A stretch of DNA of 64,000 bases, taken from assembly GCF_009914335.1 (NCBI RefSeq), contig NZ_CP043925.1:1116001-1180000 (forward strand), read 5' to 3'. Shown here piece after piece: positions 1 through 9,202 of the stretch. The position numbers were made by a program, and so were the translations under genes. This DNA comes from Proteus columbae (lineage in GTDB: Bacteria > Pseudomonadota > Gammaproteobacteria > Enterobacterales > Enterobacteriaceae). The notes under the pieces are model-generated. The model was not told the DNA's origin and made no database searches. It worked only from the letters and a program-made list of their open reading frames with translations. Position 1 is the stretch's first letter. The number at the start of each line of letters is the position of its first letter.

Positions 1-370
1 TAATATGATCTTCTGTTGTGCCAGCCGTGCCTTGGATAGTTAATCCTGAATCACCACTGATGGCAGCAGCAAAAAGCTCTGAGAGCATTGATTTTGCTGT
101 ACCAGGTTCACCAACCAGCATTAAACCTTGTTTACCCAATAATGTGACAATTGCACGATCAACCAATGCATCATCGCCGAAAAACTTAGGTGTGATGCCT
201 AATGCATCATCACCTAAAATAAATTGGCGTACAGCACGAGGAGAGCGAAGCCATCCTTGTGGTTTAGGATTATTAGCATCAGCTTTTGTTAAACGCTCTA
301 GCTCTTGAGCAAATCGAACCTCAGCGCTTTCCCTAATTGCTTGTTGATCTGCGGGTGCTTTTTTAGCCAT
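1..370 (-). CDS. yehL: MoxR-type AAA+ ATPase, YehL-like (3' end outside window)
   Basis: Reading the minus strand from ATG at 370 gives 123 codons open to the window edge, so only the N-terminal third is present. A Walker A motif GEPGTAKS lies at residues 87-94, after a helical N-terminus, as in MoxR-like AAA+ ATPases. The gene starts 25 bp after the stop of the yehI/molR-like gene on the same strand, the order seen for yehI and yehL in E. coli. MoxR ATPases usually act as chaperone-like partners of VWA-domain proteins; the substrate here is unknown. The symbol is inferred from context plus the Walker motif; the catalytic Walker B and sensor regions lie outside the window. Confidence 0.8.
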   Translation of the reverse strand, partial: MAKKAPADQQAIRESAEVRFAQELERLTKADANNPKPQGWLRSPRAVRQFILGDDALGITPKFFGDDALVDRAIVTLLGKQGLMLVGEPGTAKSMLSELFAAAISGDSGLTIQGTAGTTEDHI

Positions 371-395
371 ATTTTTTCCTAATTATCCCTATTCT

Positions 396-3300
396 TTACC
401 AAGGTGTTTTCTTTTCCCATTCAGGATCAAATCCTGCACAAGCTTCAGCGACTTTTAGATAATCAGCATAGCTTTCTGCTAATAGAATGGGTGGTACATC
501 TTTTAGCTCAACATTATTACGATCCCAGTAATCTTGCTGATTTTTTTCAAAGCTCAAATCAAATAAGACCGCTGGAATGTTTTCTTCTGGAACATAGCTA
601 CCACTGAAACCGATATTTACATAGTAGTTTAAACTAGAGAAGAATTTGTAATAGTGAGAGAACGAACCACCATCTTCAGCTGGTCCACGTTGATAGCCCA
701 TTTTGGTTAAAATGCCACGTAGTGTGAAGGTATCAGTGATCCAACCTTTTCTATCTTCAATCTCAGTCAGTTTTAGATCTAACTCAGGGATTTTATGTTC
801 CATTTGTGAGAACAAGAATTTCACTTTGTAATCTTTGAAATGAGCCATCCATGCCTTACGTTCATCTTCATTAACCAATGCTGCGTGAGCAAGCTGGATC
901 AACGAATCGTTTTGTAAAGTCACTTCATCATCTTCTAGATCAAGCAATGCACCGTCATCAGAAGGACGGAATGTATTGATAACCTTGCCATCTTTCACTT
1001 CTTGCCAAACCAGTTGTTCAATCAGTTTATGCATGATTGGGTGAGCTAAGATATATTCTTGCCAATCTGCGCTTAACCACTGACGTTGAGCACACATGGC
1101 TTCATATAAACGCACACTTTGTAGCTCAATAACTTGTTTAAGTTCTTTTTTACTTGAAGTGAAGAGTTTTTTCGCTTCTTTGATAAGCTCTGCATCGTCA
1201 TTTTTACGCGCAGCAGGTAAGGCTTTAACTTCTTTACCTTCAGGATTAAACAAGACCAGTTTTTGTTTTGCATCCATCTTCGCGGTAAAGATACGCTCAC
1301 CATATTCCAGTACTAATGTACCAGTATCATCAAAGCCAGCGGTTGGAATGGTTCTATCTGCTAATTCATCTGCACTCCAGCCATTACGCTCAGCAATTTG
1401 CGTGACTAAATTACGGGCTTTTTCTTGTACAGACGCGGTGCGATAGCGACGTGATAATGAAAGAAGAAGCTGGATGATAATAGGATCATTGCTTGATGCT
1501 ACCGCATCAATCATGGCTTCAATTTGCGCACGGCGCTGATAGTGATCACGCATATAGTTACGTAATACAGATACTGCAACATGGCCTTCAATACCGCAAA
1601 CCAGGGCAAGCATACCTTTATCACTAATGGCAGAGCCTAAATAACGACGTAGCACCTCGTTTTTAATCTCTTCAATCACTTGCTCTAAAGTATAGGTTTC
1701 ATATTTAGCATAATATTCAGGATAACGTTTAGCCCAATCTTTGTATTGCGTTAAGCGAGAAGGGGCATTTTTTCGCGCTTCTAACATAGCTTCTTCAAGT
1801 GTTGGCCCTTTAATATCCTGAGCCACGAAGGTATGCAGAATAAAGCTTGAAAGTTTATGTTGGCTATCGGTAGAAAGTAGTCCGATATAACGTTGTAATA
1901 ACGCGTTTCCTCCTGGCATTTTTAGTTTTACTGCCAGAATAATCCACCAACGAATAATCGCTGGATCAACTGCTTTTTTGTTTTCCCACGTTAATGCAGG
2001 AATAGCATCAAAGTTAAACCAAGCAAGGCTTGCAGGTGCTTTGGCTTTAAGACCTTTTTCAGCTTCAGCCAATAGAGTTTTTGGTGATAAATAACTTGAG
2101 ATATCTTCACCAAGTTGCTCTAACGCTGTTAATAAAGAGGCTCGTACTACTTCGCGTTTCTCTTTTTTCAATAAGGCATTCAATGCAGGTAATGATTCTG
2201 GGTTTTTTAAACGTGCCAACCACTCAATAGCGGTAACGCGAATTTCTTGTTTCGCAGAAGATAAACCTTCTTGAGCACTTGTATGAATATTTGGTAGTGT
2301 CTCAAGTAAATTCTGCGCTGAAACGCGGTGCATTTTATTTTCACCCAATGCCAGTTCCATAATTCGAGGCACGAATTGTGCTGGAATGGTAGGGAAACGA
2401 CCTAATACTTTAATGCCTTGTGAAATTTCAAACTGGCGATAGCGACGCTCGCTTTGACTTGGCATTAAATTCAGAGCTTCAGCGATATAATCTGGATGTT
2501 GAGAGAAGAAAGGCCAAATTTGCTCTGGTCTACGGAAGCGTTTTAAACCATCTTCATAAGATTCTAAACATAATGCAGCAGTCAGGCGGGTTGCATTTTT
2601 AAAGTTGCAACGTTGCAGCACGTCTTCAAGATGACGTAATTCAATATCACTAAACAAGCGTTCAGGAATTTCGCCATTAAAATAATGAGAGGAGAAGTGA
2701 TCGGCATGTTGGCGATTATTAACTATCACACGTACAGCATGAAATAGAGTATATTCAGGTAAATTTAAAACACGATTTTTATGTTTAATGATTTGAATTT
2801 CATTTGACTGAATAGAGCCTTGTCCACTATTCAGTTTATCTACTATTGCACGACACTGTTTTTCATCAATTTTAGATAAATCTTTTAAATGGCGTTGTGC
2901 CCAATTATAAGTGTGTTTAGCCGTTTTATTTTCTTCAATTTCACGTTCAGCATTTTCTTTGGCTTTGATCAAGATCTCATTGAAGTTATTGACCATCATA
3001 TCGCGAACGCTATCAGGTAATGGCGTGTCTTCTAATGGCGTAAAATCAGGAGTCTCAATGGCCTCTACTGTATTGGCATTTTCTGCAACATTAAAACGTA
3101 GTAGGGCGCTTTCAATACTCTTCATTACCGCTTTTGAGGTTTCATGTTTTAACGCTTCTTCTAGTACATCACGGTTTTCACCTTGGCGTGCAAATAAATC
3201 TGCTGCTTGAGTACGTTGTTTTGGCGTACCATTCATTAAAACATGGGTAAGATTTTGTTTAACAATTTCAGGCGGTAAGGTGACTAAAATTGGTTCTGCG

Positions 3301-4124
3301 GCTTTTTTAACGGTTTTTAAACTGCTGGTGGCAAGTAAAACGATAATATCTGCAAAGGTGTCGCGTAATACGGTATTCTTATTTAAGTAATTAATCAGTT
3401 CCACTAAGCCGTTAGCTGAAAGTTTTTCAATTAATTCTTTTCGGATAAATTCTTGATGCGTCATTAAATAATCAGAGAGATCATCTAATTCATAAATACG
3501 TTTAAGATTAGTGGCATAGTATTCAGAAATGTCTTTTCTATCAAACACAGCAAATAAGGCATTTTCACCCGCAATATTCGCTTCTTGTTCGACCATATTG
3601 GCAATAAATGCCATATTCCAATGTTTACGGTGTTCTAAGTTTAAATTACGCGCATTTTCATAGGTGTTATAAAATACGTCAATAAGCAGATAAAGCACCC
3701 AAGATGGCACTTCTTTGGTTGTTATTTTGATATTGATATCTTGGCAAGCCGCAGCCAACACTTTTCCGTAACGAGCCACTTGTTCTGCTGAAAAGCCATC
3801 ACCGACTTTAGAATAGAGTTTGTGTCGAGCATTTAGCCCTTGCGTGATAATTTTACTGTATTTCCCTGTATTTACGCCATGTGCATACCACCACTCTAAC
3901 GTACCGGGTTTATCAAAGTAAACAGCCGCTTTTGAAGCATCCAGCTTATTTAATTCAAAAAGCACTTCAGGGTTTTCACCTGTAAGGACATAATTTAATG
4001 CACGTTTAGGTAATCCTTCATCGAATACAGCAAGTAATACGAGGGATTCTTGGAGGTGTTTTTCAGTAATTGCGACGTCTTTTTTCCCAAAAATTGGAAA
4101 AATGTCTAAGATTTTTTTTATCAC
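396..4124 (-). CDS. molR: DUF4132 / HEAT-repeat protein, MolR (YehI) family
   Basis: The protein is 1,242 aa, close to the roughly 1,200 aa of E. coli YehI/MolR. The middle (about residues 270-750) is rich in paired helices with HEAT-like character, for example the stretch around VTAIEWLARLKNPESLPAL. The C-terminal 320 residues begin near TAGFDDTGTLVLEYGERIF and match what I recognise as the DUF4132 region. There is no signal peptide or membrane segment, so a cytoplasmic protein is expected. MolR was named from a link to molybdate regulation in E. coli, but the biochemical role is not established. It is the first gene of a pair with the downstream YehL-type AAA+ ATPase; the pairing suggests that MolR is a client or partner of the ATPase (inference). 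Confidence 0.85.
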   Translation of the reverse strand: MIKKILDIFPIFGKKDVAITEKHLQESLVLLAVFDEGLPKRALNYVLTGENPEVLFELNKLDASKAAVYFDKPGTLEWWYAHGVNTGKYSKIITQGLNARHKLYSKVGDGFSAEQVARYGKVLAAACQDINIKITTKEVPSWVLYLLIDVFYNTYENARNLNLEHRKHWNMAFIANMVEQEANIAGENALFAVFDRKDISEYYATNLKRIYELDDLSDYLMTHQEFIRKELIEKLSANGLVELINYLNKNTVLRDTFADIIVLLATSSLKTVKKAAEPILVTLPPEIVKQNLTHVLMNGTPKQRTQAADLFARQGENRDVLEEALKHETSKAVMKSIESALLRFNVAENANTVEAIETPDFTPLEDTPLPDSVRDMMVNNFNEILIKAKENAEREIEENKTAKHTYNWAQRHLKDLSKIDEKQCRAIVDKLNSGQGSIQSNEIQIIKHKNRVLNLPEYTLFHAVRVIVNNRQHADHFSSHYFNGEIPERLFSDIELRHLEDVLQRCNFKNATRLTAALCLESYEDGLKRFRRPEQIWPFFSQHPDYIAEALNLMPSQSERRYRQFEISQGIKVLGRFPTIPAQFVPRIMELALGENKMHRVSAQNLLETLPNIHTSAQEGLSSAKQEIRVTAIEWLARLKNPESLPALNALLKKEKREVVRASLLTALEQLGEDISSYLSPKTLLAEAEKGLKAKAPASLAWFNFDAIPALTWENKKAVDPAIIRWWIILAVKLKMPGGNALLQRYIGLLSTDSQHKLSSFILHTFVAQDIKGPTLEEAMLEARKNAPSRLTQYKDWAKRYPEYYAKYETYTLEQVIEEIKNEVLRRYLGSAISDKGMLALVCGIEGHVAVSVLRNYMRDHYQRRAQIEAMIDAVASSNDPIIIQLLLSLSRRYRTASVQEKARNLVTQIAERNGWSADELADRTIPTAGFDDTGTLVLEYGERIFTAKMDAKQKLVLFNPEGKEVKALPAARKNDDAELIKEAKKLFTSSKKELKQVIELQSVRLYEAMCAQRQWLSADWQEYILAHPIMHKLIEQLVWQEVKDGKVINTFRPSDDGALLDLEDDEVTLQNDSLIQLAHAALVNEDERKAWMAHFKDYKVKFLFSQMEHKIPELDLKLTEIEDRKGWITDTFTLRGILTKMGYQRGPAEDGGSFSHYYKFFSSLNYYVNIGFSGSYVPEENIPAVLFDLSFEKNQQDYWDRNNVELKDVPPILLAESYADYLKVAEACAGFDPEWEKKTPW

Positions 4125-4501
4125 GCCAGTTCCTTAAGCTATGTATGGATAAACAGTTTTTTTTACCATGAAACAGCGTAACGAACAATTTGATTATCAC
4201 TATCATAAATAAAGATAAGAGGCGCTATTGGGTAAATTTATAGAGATAAACACTAAATAAAGTTACTAATCTTTATTAATGTTCAACTTCTCCTTATATA
4301 AAAGGATATATCAGGAAAAAGTGCTGAAAATGAAGAAGTAATAATAAAGGCATTTTTTGTGGAATTTAAAAAGATTAAGAATTGTCTGTTTAGCAAAATA
4401 AGCGTTAACACTTAGCTAAATTGATTAAAAATTAACAGCAAAAAATGAGACCAATTGTAAGAGAAAATCCCGTACCTTTTACTCAGTGCGGGATCAATTT
4501 A
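4125..4501. other. AT-rich intergenic region upstream of molR and downstream of the MFS gene
   Basis: This stretch of 377 bp has no open reading frame I would defend. The part next to 4124 should hold the molR promoter on the minus strand, but I cannot place the -35 and -10 boxes confidently. The part next to 4501 holds the terminator of the MFS gene. Confidence 0.6.
4467..4494 (-). terminator. Hairpin terminator of the MFS gene
   Basis: Arms ATCCCGTAC (4467-4475) and GTGCGGGAT (4486-4494) pair with one mismatch. On the minus strand the stem is followed by TTTTCTC. It lies just downstream of the MFS stop codon at 4502. Confidence 0.6.
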
Positions 4502-5632
4502 TTATTTTGTCGTTTGACGAGAAAAAGAGAGTAGCAATGAACCTAGACTACAAATCAGTAAAGTAATCGCTAAACTTTGACCCCATCCCGCAAGAGCAAG
4601 CCCGCCACCAATTAATAGATAGTAGAATAAACCTAATAATGCCCCCGCAGTGCCTAAACGATCTTTATATTGTGCTAATGCTGTGGCTAATATATTTGGA
4701 ATAGCAATGCCATAAGCCACAACACTGGTCATCATTGGAATAACAAAGCTAATGTGATTACGTAATAAATAAACACCGACTGCACTTATCAACGCAATAA
4801 AACTCGCGAGTAATACTAAGTTTTCACATTGCCAATGCTGGTTTAATAAGGCTTTATTAATATAAGAACCTATGCCCACACCTATTGCTAACACAATACC
4901 ACTATAGCCAAAAGTACTTGCGCTATGACCTTGATTATCAAACATAAAAGGAGCCAATTGATAATAAGCAAATAGGCTGATATTAAAAAAGGCAATTAAT
5001 AATACTGTTTTAGCAATTTGCTTATCCTTAAGCATGTTTATTGCAGTTTCTCCTAACGGTGCTGTTTTTACTGTTTCAGGGCGACTTTCAGGTAAAGCAA
5101 AAGTACTCCATAACAGTAAAATCATAGCAAGGAGGGCAAGGCCACTAAATACACCTTGATAACCAGCATAACTCACTAATAATGAACCAGTTAGCATTCC
5201 AATTGCTGGGCTTAGAGCGATAGCTGCCCCCATAACAGAGAAAACTTTAGCCAGTTCATCACCACTGTACACATCACGCATAATGGTTTGTGTGCCGACT
5301 GAGCCTACCGCAGCACCAAAAGCAGAGAGCATGCGCAGCCCAAGTAATACAGAAAAGTCGTTGGTCATAAAAACGCCAATGCAAGCAATAGCATAAATAA
5401 ACAACCCAGCTAACATTGTCGGACGACGGCCAATGACATCACATAATCGACCCCATATAATGACGCCCAATGCAAACGCAAAGAAATAGAGCGAAAGTGT
5501 TTGTCCAGCCTCGTTTGCACTGACATGAAAGCCGTTTGCAATATCAGTAAGTGCTGGGCTATAAATGGTTTCTGCAATTTGTGGAAACATCATTAACGCA
5601 ATTGCTAACCATAAAGAGAGTTTTTTGTTCAT
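4502..5632 (-). CDS. MFS multidrug exporter, DHA1 (Bcr/CflA-like) family
   Basis: The 376-aa protein is almost entirely hydrophobic with about 12 predicted membrane segments. The MFS loop 2-3 motif appears as GRLCDVIGRRP near residues 60-70. The start MNKKLSLWLAIALMMFPQIAETIYSPAL and overall length fit DHA1 drug:proton antiporters of the inner membrane. It is divergent from an AraC-type regulator, with about 100 bp between the start codons; such pairs usually mean that the regulator controls the exporter. The substrate cannot be read from sequence. Confidence 0.85.
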   Translation of the reverse strand: MNKKLSLWLAIALMMFPQIAETIYSPALTDIANGFHVSANEAGQTLSLYFFAFALGVIIWGRLCDVIGRRPTMLAGLFIYAIACIGVFMTNDFSVLLGLRMLSAFGAAVGSVGTQTIMRDVYSGDELAKVFSVMGAAIALSPAIGMLTGSLLVSYAGYQGVFSGLALLAMILLLWSTFALPESRPETVKTAPLGETAINMLKDKQIAKTVLLIAFFNISLFAYYQLAPFMFDNQGHSASTFGYSGIVLAIGVGIGSYINKALLNQHWQCENLVLLASFIALISAVGVYLLRNHISFVIPMMTSVVAYGIAIPNILATALAQYKDRLGTAGALLGLFYYLLIGGGLALAGWGQSLAITLLICSLGSLLLSFSRQTTK

Positions 5633-5734
5633 CTTTTTTATCCTACATCCTTAAATCTTGATGAACAGAATACAGAGATAATGAATGTCTTGTTATATAT
5701 ATAAAGACATATTATATTTCAAATAGGACAATTG

Positions 5735-6496
5735 ATGGCTTGGCTTAATCAATACGACCACTTTGTGCCAGAAGAGCATCTTGCATCAGTCGTTGGTATT
5801 GCAGCAGAAATGGGAAAGCACGACTCAGGATTTCATTCTCATGATAGAGGGCAGTTATTATTTACGCAGTCAGGATGTATGCGAATTACTTTGGCTTCCC
5901 GCGTTTCTGTATTACCTCCCATGAGGATTGCGTGGATCCCCCCAAGAGTTGAGCATCGAGTCGAAATGTATGCCTCTGTTGGATATCGTTCAGTTTATAT
6001 TAGTGAAGAATTTCATGATAATTTTCCAATTGAGAGTGAAATATTAACAATTTCACCTCTTTTACGAGAAATATTAGAGCGAATTTCCATTGCTGATTTT
6101 GATACTCAATGGGAAGAAGGGCGCTATGCTAATTTATTGGCAGTTTTCTTTGATGAAATCACTCAGGCACCGCGACAACCCAATCATTTATTTATGCCTA
6201 AAGATAGACGGCTAAGTCGTTTATCCTTTGATGATTTACCGCCAGCATTACAAGAAATGGCAAAGTTCGTGGGGGCGAGTGAAAAAACGATCACACGCTT
6301 ATTTTACAAAGAAACAGGATTGAGCTATCAACAATGGCGCCAACAATGGCGGTTAATGAAAGCCATTGAGTTGTTAGCTACCCATCATCGCTATATTGAT
6401 ATTAGCCAGATATTAGGATTTGCCAGTGATAGTGCCTTTATTACCTTTTTTAAAAAAATGACAGGGCAAACTCCGCAAGAATATTTAAAAAGCTGA
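5735..6496 (+). CDS. AraC-family transcriptional regulator (cupin + HTH)
   Basis: The protein is about 253 aa. The N-terminal half has cupin character, with FHSHDRGQLLFTQSG and IAWIPPRVEHRVEM. The C-terminal half carries the AraC/XylS double helix-turn-helix, ending in the signature around ASDSAFITFFKKMTGQTPQEYL. I chose ATG at 5735 because an AGGA Shine-Dalgarno lies 6 nt upstream; a TTG at 5732 is in frame but too close to it. The gene is divergent from the MFS exporter at 4502-5632 and probably controls it (inference). The ligand is unknown. Confidence 0.88.
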   Translation: MAWLNQYDHFVPEEHLASVVGIAAEMGKHDSGFHSHDRGQLLFTQSGCMRITLASRVSVLPPMRIAWIPPRVEHRVEMYASVGYRSVYISEEFHDNFPIESEILTISPLLREILERISIADFDTQWEEGRYANLLAVFFDEITQAPRQPNHLFMPKDRRLSRLSFDDLPPALQEMAKFVGASEKTITRLFYKETGLSYQQWRQQWRLMKAIELLATHHRYIDISQILGFASDSAFITFFKKMTGQTPQEYLKS

Positions 6497-6525
6497 TTAG
6501 ATTTTATTGATAATTTTAAAACATA

Positions 6526-6548
6526 AAGCCCCGATTTAAACGGGGCTT
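6526..6548 (-). terminator. Hairpin terminator between araC-type gene and gltA
   Basis: Perfect 8-bp arms AAGCCCCG (6526-6533) and CGGGGCTT (6541-6548) close an ATTTAAA loop. On the minus strand the stem is followed by a T-rich stretch, so it fits best as the gltA terminator; the convergent araC-type gene may share it. Confidence 0.75.
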
Positions 6549-6576
6549 AGCAAGATAAATAATTAATAAAATTCAA

Positions 6577-7860
6577 TTATTTCTTTTTAATTTCACTTTT
6601 GAAATCGCGCTCATCATAACCAGTATAAAGCTGACGAGGACGCGCAATTTTCAGACCATCTTCGTGCATTTCATTCCAGTGAGCAATCCAACCAATTGTA
6701 CGTGCAATAGCAAAAATAACCGTAAACATATTGGATGGGATACCTAACGCTTTAAGGATAATACCAGAGTAGAAGTCAACGTTAGGATACAGTTTTTTCT
6801 CAATAAAATACGGGTCGTTTAGGGCAATACGTTCTAATTCCATTGCCACTTCAAGTAAGCTGTCATTGAGGTTTAATTCTTTTAACACTTCATGACAGGT
6901 TTCACGCATTACTGTTGCACGAGGATCGTAGTTTTTGTAAACACGGTGACCAAAGCCCATTAAACGGAAGGAGTCATTTTTATCTTTTGCACGTTTAATA
7001 AATTCAGGAATGTGTTCAACCGTTTTGATCTCTTCCAGCATACGCAGACAAGCTTCGTTAGCACCACCGTGAGCTGGTCCCCAAAGTGACGCGATCCCTG
7101 CTGCGATACAGGCAAATGGGTTTGCACCAGAAGAGCCCGCAGTACGTACAGTCGAGGTTGATGCATTTTGCTCGTGATCTGCGTGAAGGATGAAAATTCT
7201 ATCCATTGCACGTTCAAGTACTGGATTAACAACATACTCTTCGCATGGTGTTGCAAACATCATATGCAAGAAGTTACCTGCATAGGAGAGGTCATTTTTT
7301 GGATAAACAAAAGGTTGGCCAATCGAGTATTTGTAACACATCGCTGCCACTGTTGGCATTTTTGATAGTAGGCGATAAGCCGTGATATCACGGTGAACTG
7401 GATTACTGACATCCAATGCATCGTGATAGAACGCAGCTAAAGCCCCTGTAACACCACACAGTACGGCCATTGGGTGTGAGTCACGACGGAACCCATTGAA
7501 CAGTCGGGTAATTTGTTCATGGATCATGGTGTGACGAGTTACTGTGGTTTTAAAATTATCGTATTGCTCCTGTGTCGGTGCTTCACCGTACAGCAGGATA
7601 TAACAGACTTCCAAGTATGTTGATTCAGTCGCTAATTGCCCGATAGGGAAACCACGGTGAAGTAAGATACCGTTATCACCATCAATAAAAGTGATTTTTG
7701 ACTCACAAGAGGCGGTTGAGGTAAAGCCGGGATCATAGGTGTAATAACCTTTGGAGCCGAGAGTACGAATATCAATAACTTTGGAACCGAGTGTAGGGGA
7801 TAGAACGTCCAAGTCTACAGATGTTTCAGCAATCGTTAGCTTAGCTTTGTTATCAGCCAT
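6577..7860 (-). CDS. gltA: Citrate synthase (type II, hexameric)
   Basis: This enzyme condenses oxaloacetate with acetyl-CoA to form citrate, the entry step of the TCA cycle. It is 427 aa, the same length as E. coli GltA. The catalytic residues are visible: His264 in [10 protein letters not shown], His305 in [10 protein letters not shown], and the aspartate in PNVDFYSG. The N-terminal extension of about 60 residues is typical of NADH-inhibited type II enzymes. The gene is divergent from sdhCDAB with 626 bp between them, the classic enterobacterial arrangement that lets shared factors control both operons. Confidence 0.98.
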   Translation of the reverse strand: MADNKAKLTIAETSVDLDVLSPTLGSKVIDIRTLGSKGYYTYDPGFTSTASCESKITFIDGDNGILLHRGFPIGQLATESTYLEVCYILLYGEAPTQEQYDNFKTTVTRHTMIHEQITRLFNGFRRDSHPMAVLCGVTGALAAFYHDALDVSNPVHRDITAYRLLSKMPTVAAMCYKYSIGQPFVYPKNDLSYAGNFLHMMFATPCEEYVVNPVLERAMDRIFILHADHEQNASTSTVRTAGSSGANPFACIAAGIASLWGPAHGGANEACLRMLEEIKTVEHIPEFIKRAKDKNDSFRLMGFGHRVYKNYDPRATVMRETCHEVLKELNLNDSLLEVAMELERIALNDPYFIEKKLYPNVDFYSGIILKALGIPSNMFTVIFAIARTIGWIAHWNEMHEDGLKIARPRQLYTGYDERDFKSEIKKK

Positions 7861-8486
7861 TTATAATCTCCTTAGCGCTTATATGTCTCCTAACAATATC
7901 GAGGGCATCTTCATAAAGATGTACTTCAATAGTGAAACTATAGTTGATGTAAGGTACCCAGCCGAGTTTTATTTAGTGCCCGTAATGTCTAGGTCTATAG
8001 TGTGTCACTTATGTTAAGGAGCTTTTGATGTTATGTTTTTTTAGGTGCTTTTTTATGCAATGCACTTAGAATTAGTACTGCTATCACTTTTACATAAGTT
8101 TGAGGTTTCTGGAAGCGTGTTTGCGCACAAAAAAAACATAAACATTAAAATAATGCAGTAAATGTAATAAAAATGTTGTGCATGTGTCAAAAATGATAAT
8201 CATTTTTGCATCGGATGTATTAAATAGTGATCCCTCTCACTGTTCGAGGCAAATGTCGGGCACACAAGTTGTGTGGTAATTGTAATAAGTTTGTGAAGCA
8301 CTTATACTGCGCGCAGGTCTCCGGAACCGTTGTTGTATGGAGAACCAGCGTAACGAATCCACACTTTTTGTAAAATAGACGGATTTAACATTTTACTTAA
8401 AATGTGCCTTTGTACCCCATTCGCTGTTTGATTTCCATCCAGGTCCGGAGGAAGGAAAAATTATAAAAGCTGTGTGGGCATAAATT
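7861..8486. other. gltA-sdhC divergent control region
   Basis: The region is 626 bp with no credible gene; reading frames across it lack family features or ribosome binding sites. It must hold the divergent gltA and sdhC promoters. It includes a Fur-box-like palindrome at 8189-8207 and, closer to sdhC, a partly paired segment GGTCTCC (8313-8319) with GGAGAACC (8338-8345) in the presumed sdhC leader. In E. coli the equivalent region binds ArcA and CRP and the sdhC leader is a small-RNA target; I cannot confirm those sites here. Confidence 0.7.
8189..8207. promoter_or_regulatory. Fur-box-like palindrome
   Basis: The 19-bp sequence has the core ATGATAATCAT and matches the Fur consensus (GATAATGATAATCATTATC) at 15 of 19 positions by my count. 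It is located about 280 bp before sdhC and 330 bp before gltA. Direct Fur control of this region is an inference from the match. Confidence 0.5.
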
Positions 8487-8864
8487 GTGAAAAAACAAAG
8501 ACCTGTCAATCTGGATTTACAGACGATACAGTTTCCACTCCCTGCTATCGCATCGATCTTACATCGTGTCTCTGGGGTTATCATGTTAGTCGCAGTTGGC
8601 ATCTTACTGTGGTTACTTGGCACCTCTCTCTCCTCTCCTGAAGGTTTTCAGCAAGCTGCTGAAATTATGACTGGCTTCTTCGCGAAATTTATTTTGTGGG
8701 GCATCCTAACGGCATTGGCATATCACATTTGTGGTGGTATTCGTCATATGTTAATGGACTTCGGCTTTATTGATGAAACCTTGATTGTGGGTCGCAACTC
8801 CGCGGCTGCATCAATGGTTATTACCGTTATTTTATCAATATTGGCGGGGGTATTAGTATGGTAA
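8487..8864 (+). CDS. sdhC: Succinate dehydrogenase cytochrome b556 subunit
   Basis: SdhC anchors the succinate dehydrogenase complex (complex II) in the inner membrane and contributes to heme b and quinone binding. The 125-aa protein shows [23 protein letters not shown], three membrane segments, and the heme-ligand region [16 protein letters not shown]. The start is GTG at 8487; an in-frame TAA lies two codons upstream (8481-8483), leaving only an ATT between, so the E. coli-type ATG four codons earlier is not available. The gene overlaps sdhD by 7 bp. Confidence 0.96.
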   Translation: MKKQRPVNLDLQTIQFPLPAIASILHRVSGVIMLVAVGILLWLLGTSLSSPEGFQQAAEIMTGFFAKFILWGILTALAYHICGGIRHMLMDFGFIDETLIVGRNSAAASMVITVILSILAGVLVW

Positions 8865-9202
8865 GTAATTCTTCTACTTTAGGCCGTACTGGCATACAGG
8901 ATTGGTTATTCCTTCGTGCCTCAGCCATTATTATCGTTTTATATGTTCTTTATCTTGTGGGATTTATTGCTACAACAGAAATAACCTATGAGGTATGGCG
9001 TGGGTTCTTTAGCTCATCCTTAACCAAAGTGTTCACCATCTTGACCTTGCTTTCTATTCTTATTCACGCATGGATCGGAATGTGGCAAGTGTTAACGGAC
9101 TATATTAAACCGCTGGCATTACGCCTGACTTTACAACTGATTATTGTTGTGGCGCTGTTGGTTTATCTTATTTATGGAACAATTGTGGTGTGGGGTGTGT
9201 AA
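8858..9202 (+). CDS. sdhD: Succinate dehydrogenase membrane anchor subunit
   Basis: The 114-aa protein has three membrane helices and the SdhD hallmark [22 protein letters not shown] at the N-terminus. [16 protein letters not shown] carries the heme/quinone-site residues of the family. It pairs with SdhC to hold heme b556 and the ubiquinone site. Its start overlaps the sdhC stop and its TAA overlaps the sdhA ATG (TAATG at 9200-9204), indicating translational coupling. Confidence 0.96.
   Translation: MVSNSSTLGRTGIQDWLFLRASAIIIVLYVLYLVGFIATTEITYEVWRGFFSSSLTKVFTILTLLSILIHAWIGMWQVLTDYIKPLALRLTLQLIIVVALLVYLIYGTIVVWGV

Noticed and set aside
7751..8017. Frame crossing the gltA start on the opposite strand
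   Set aside because: It overlaps conserved gltA sequence and continues into the promoter region without family features.
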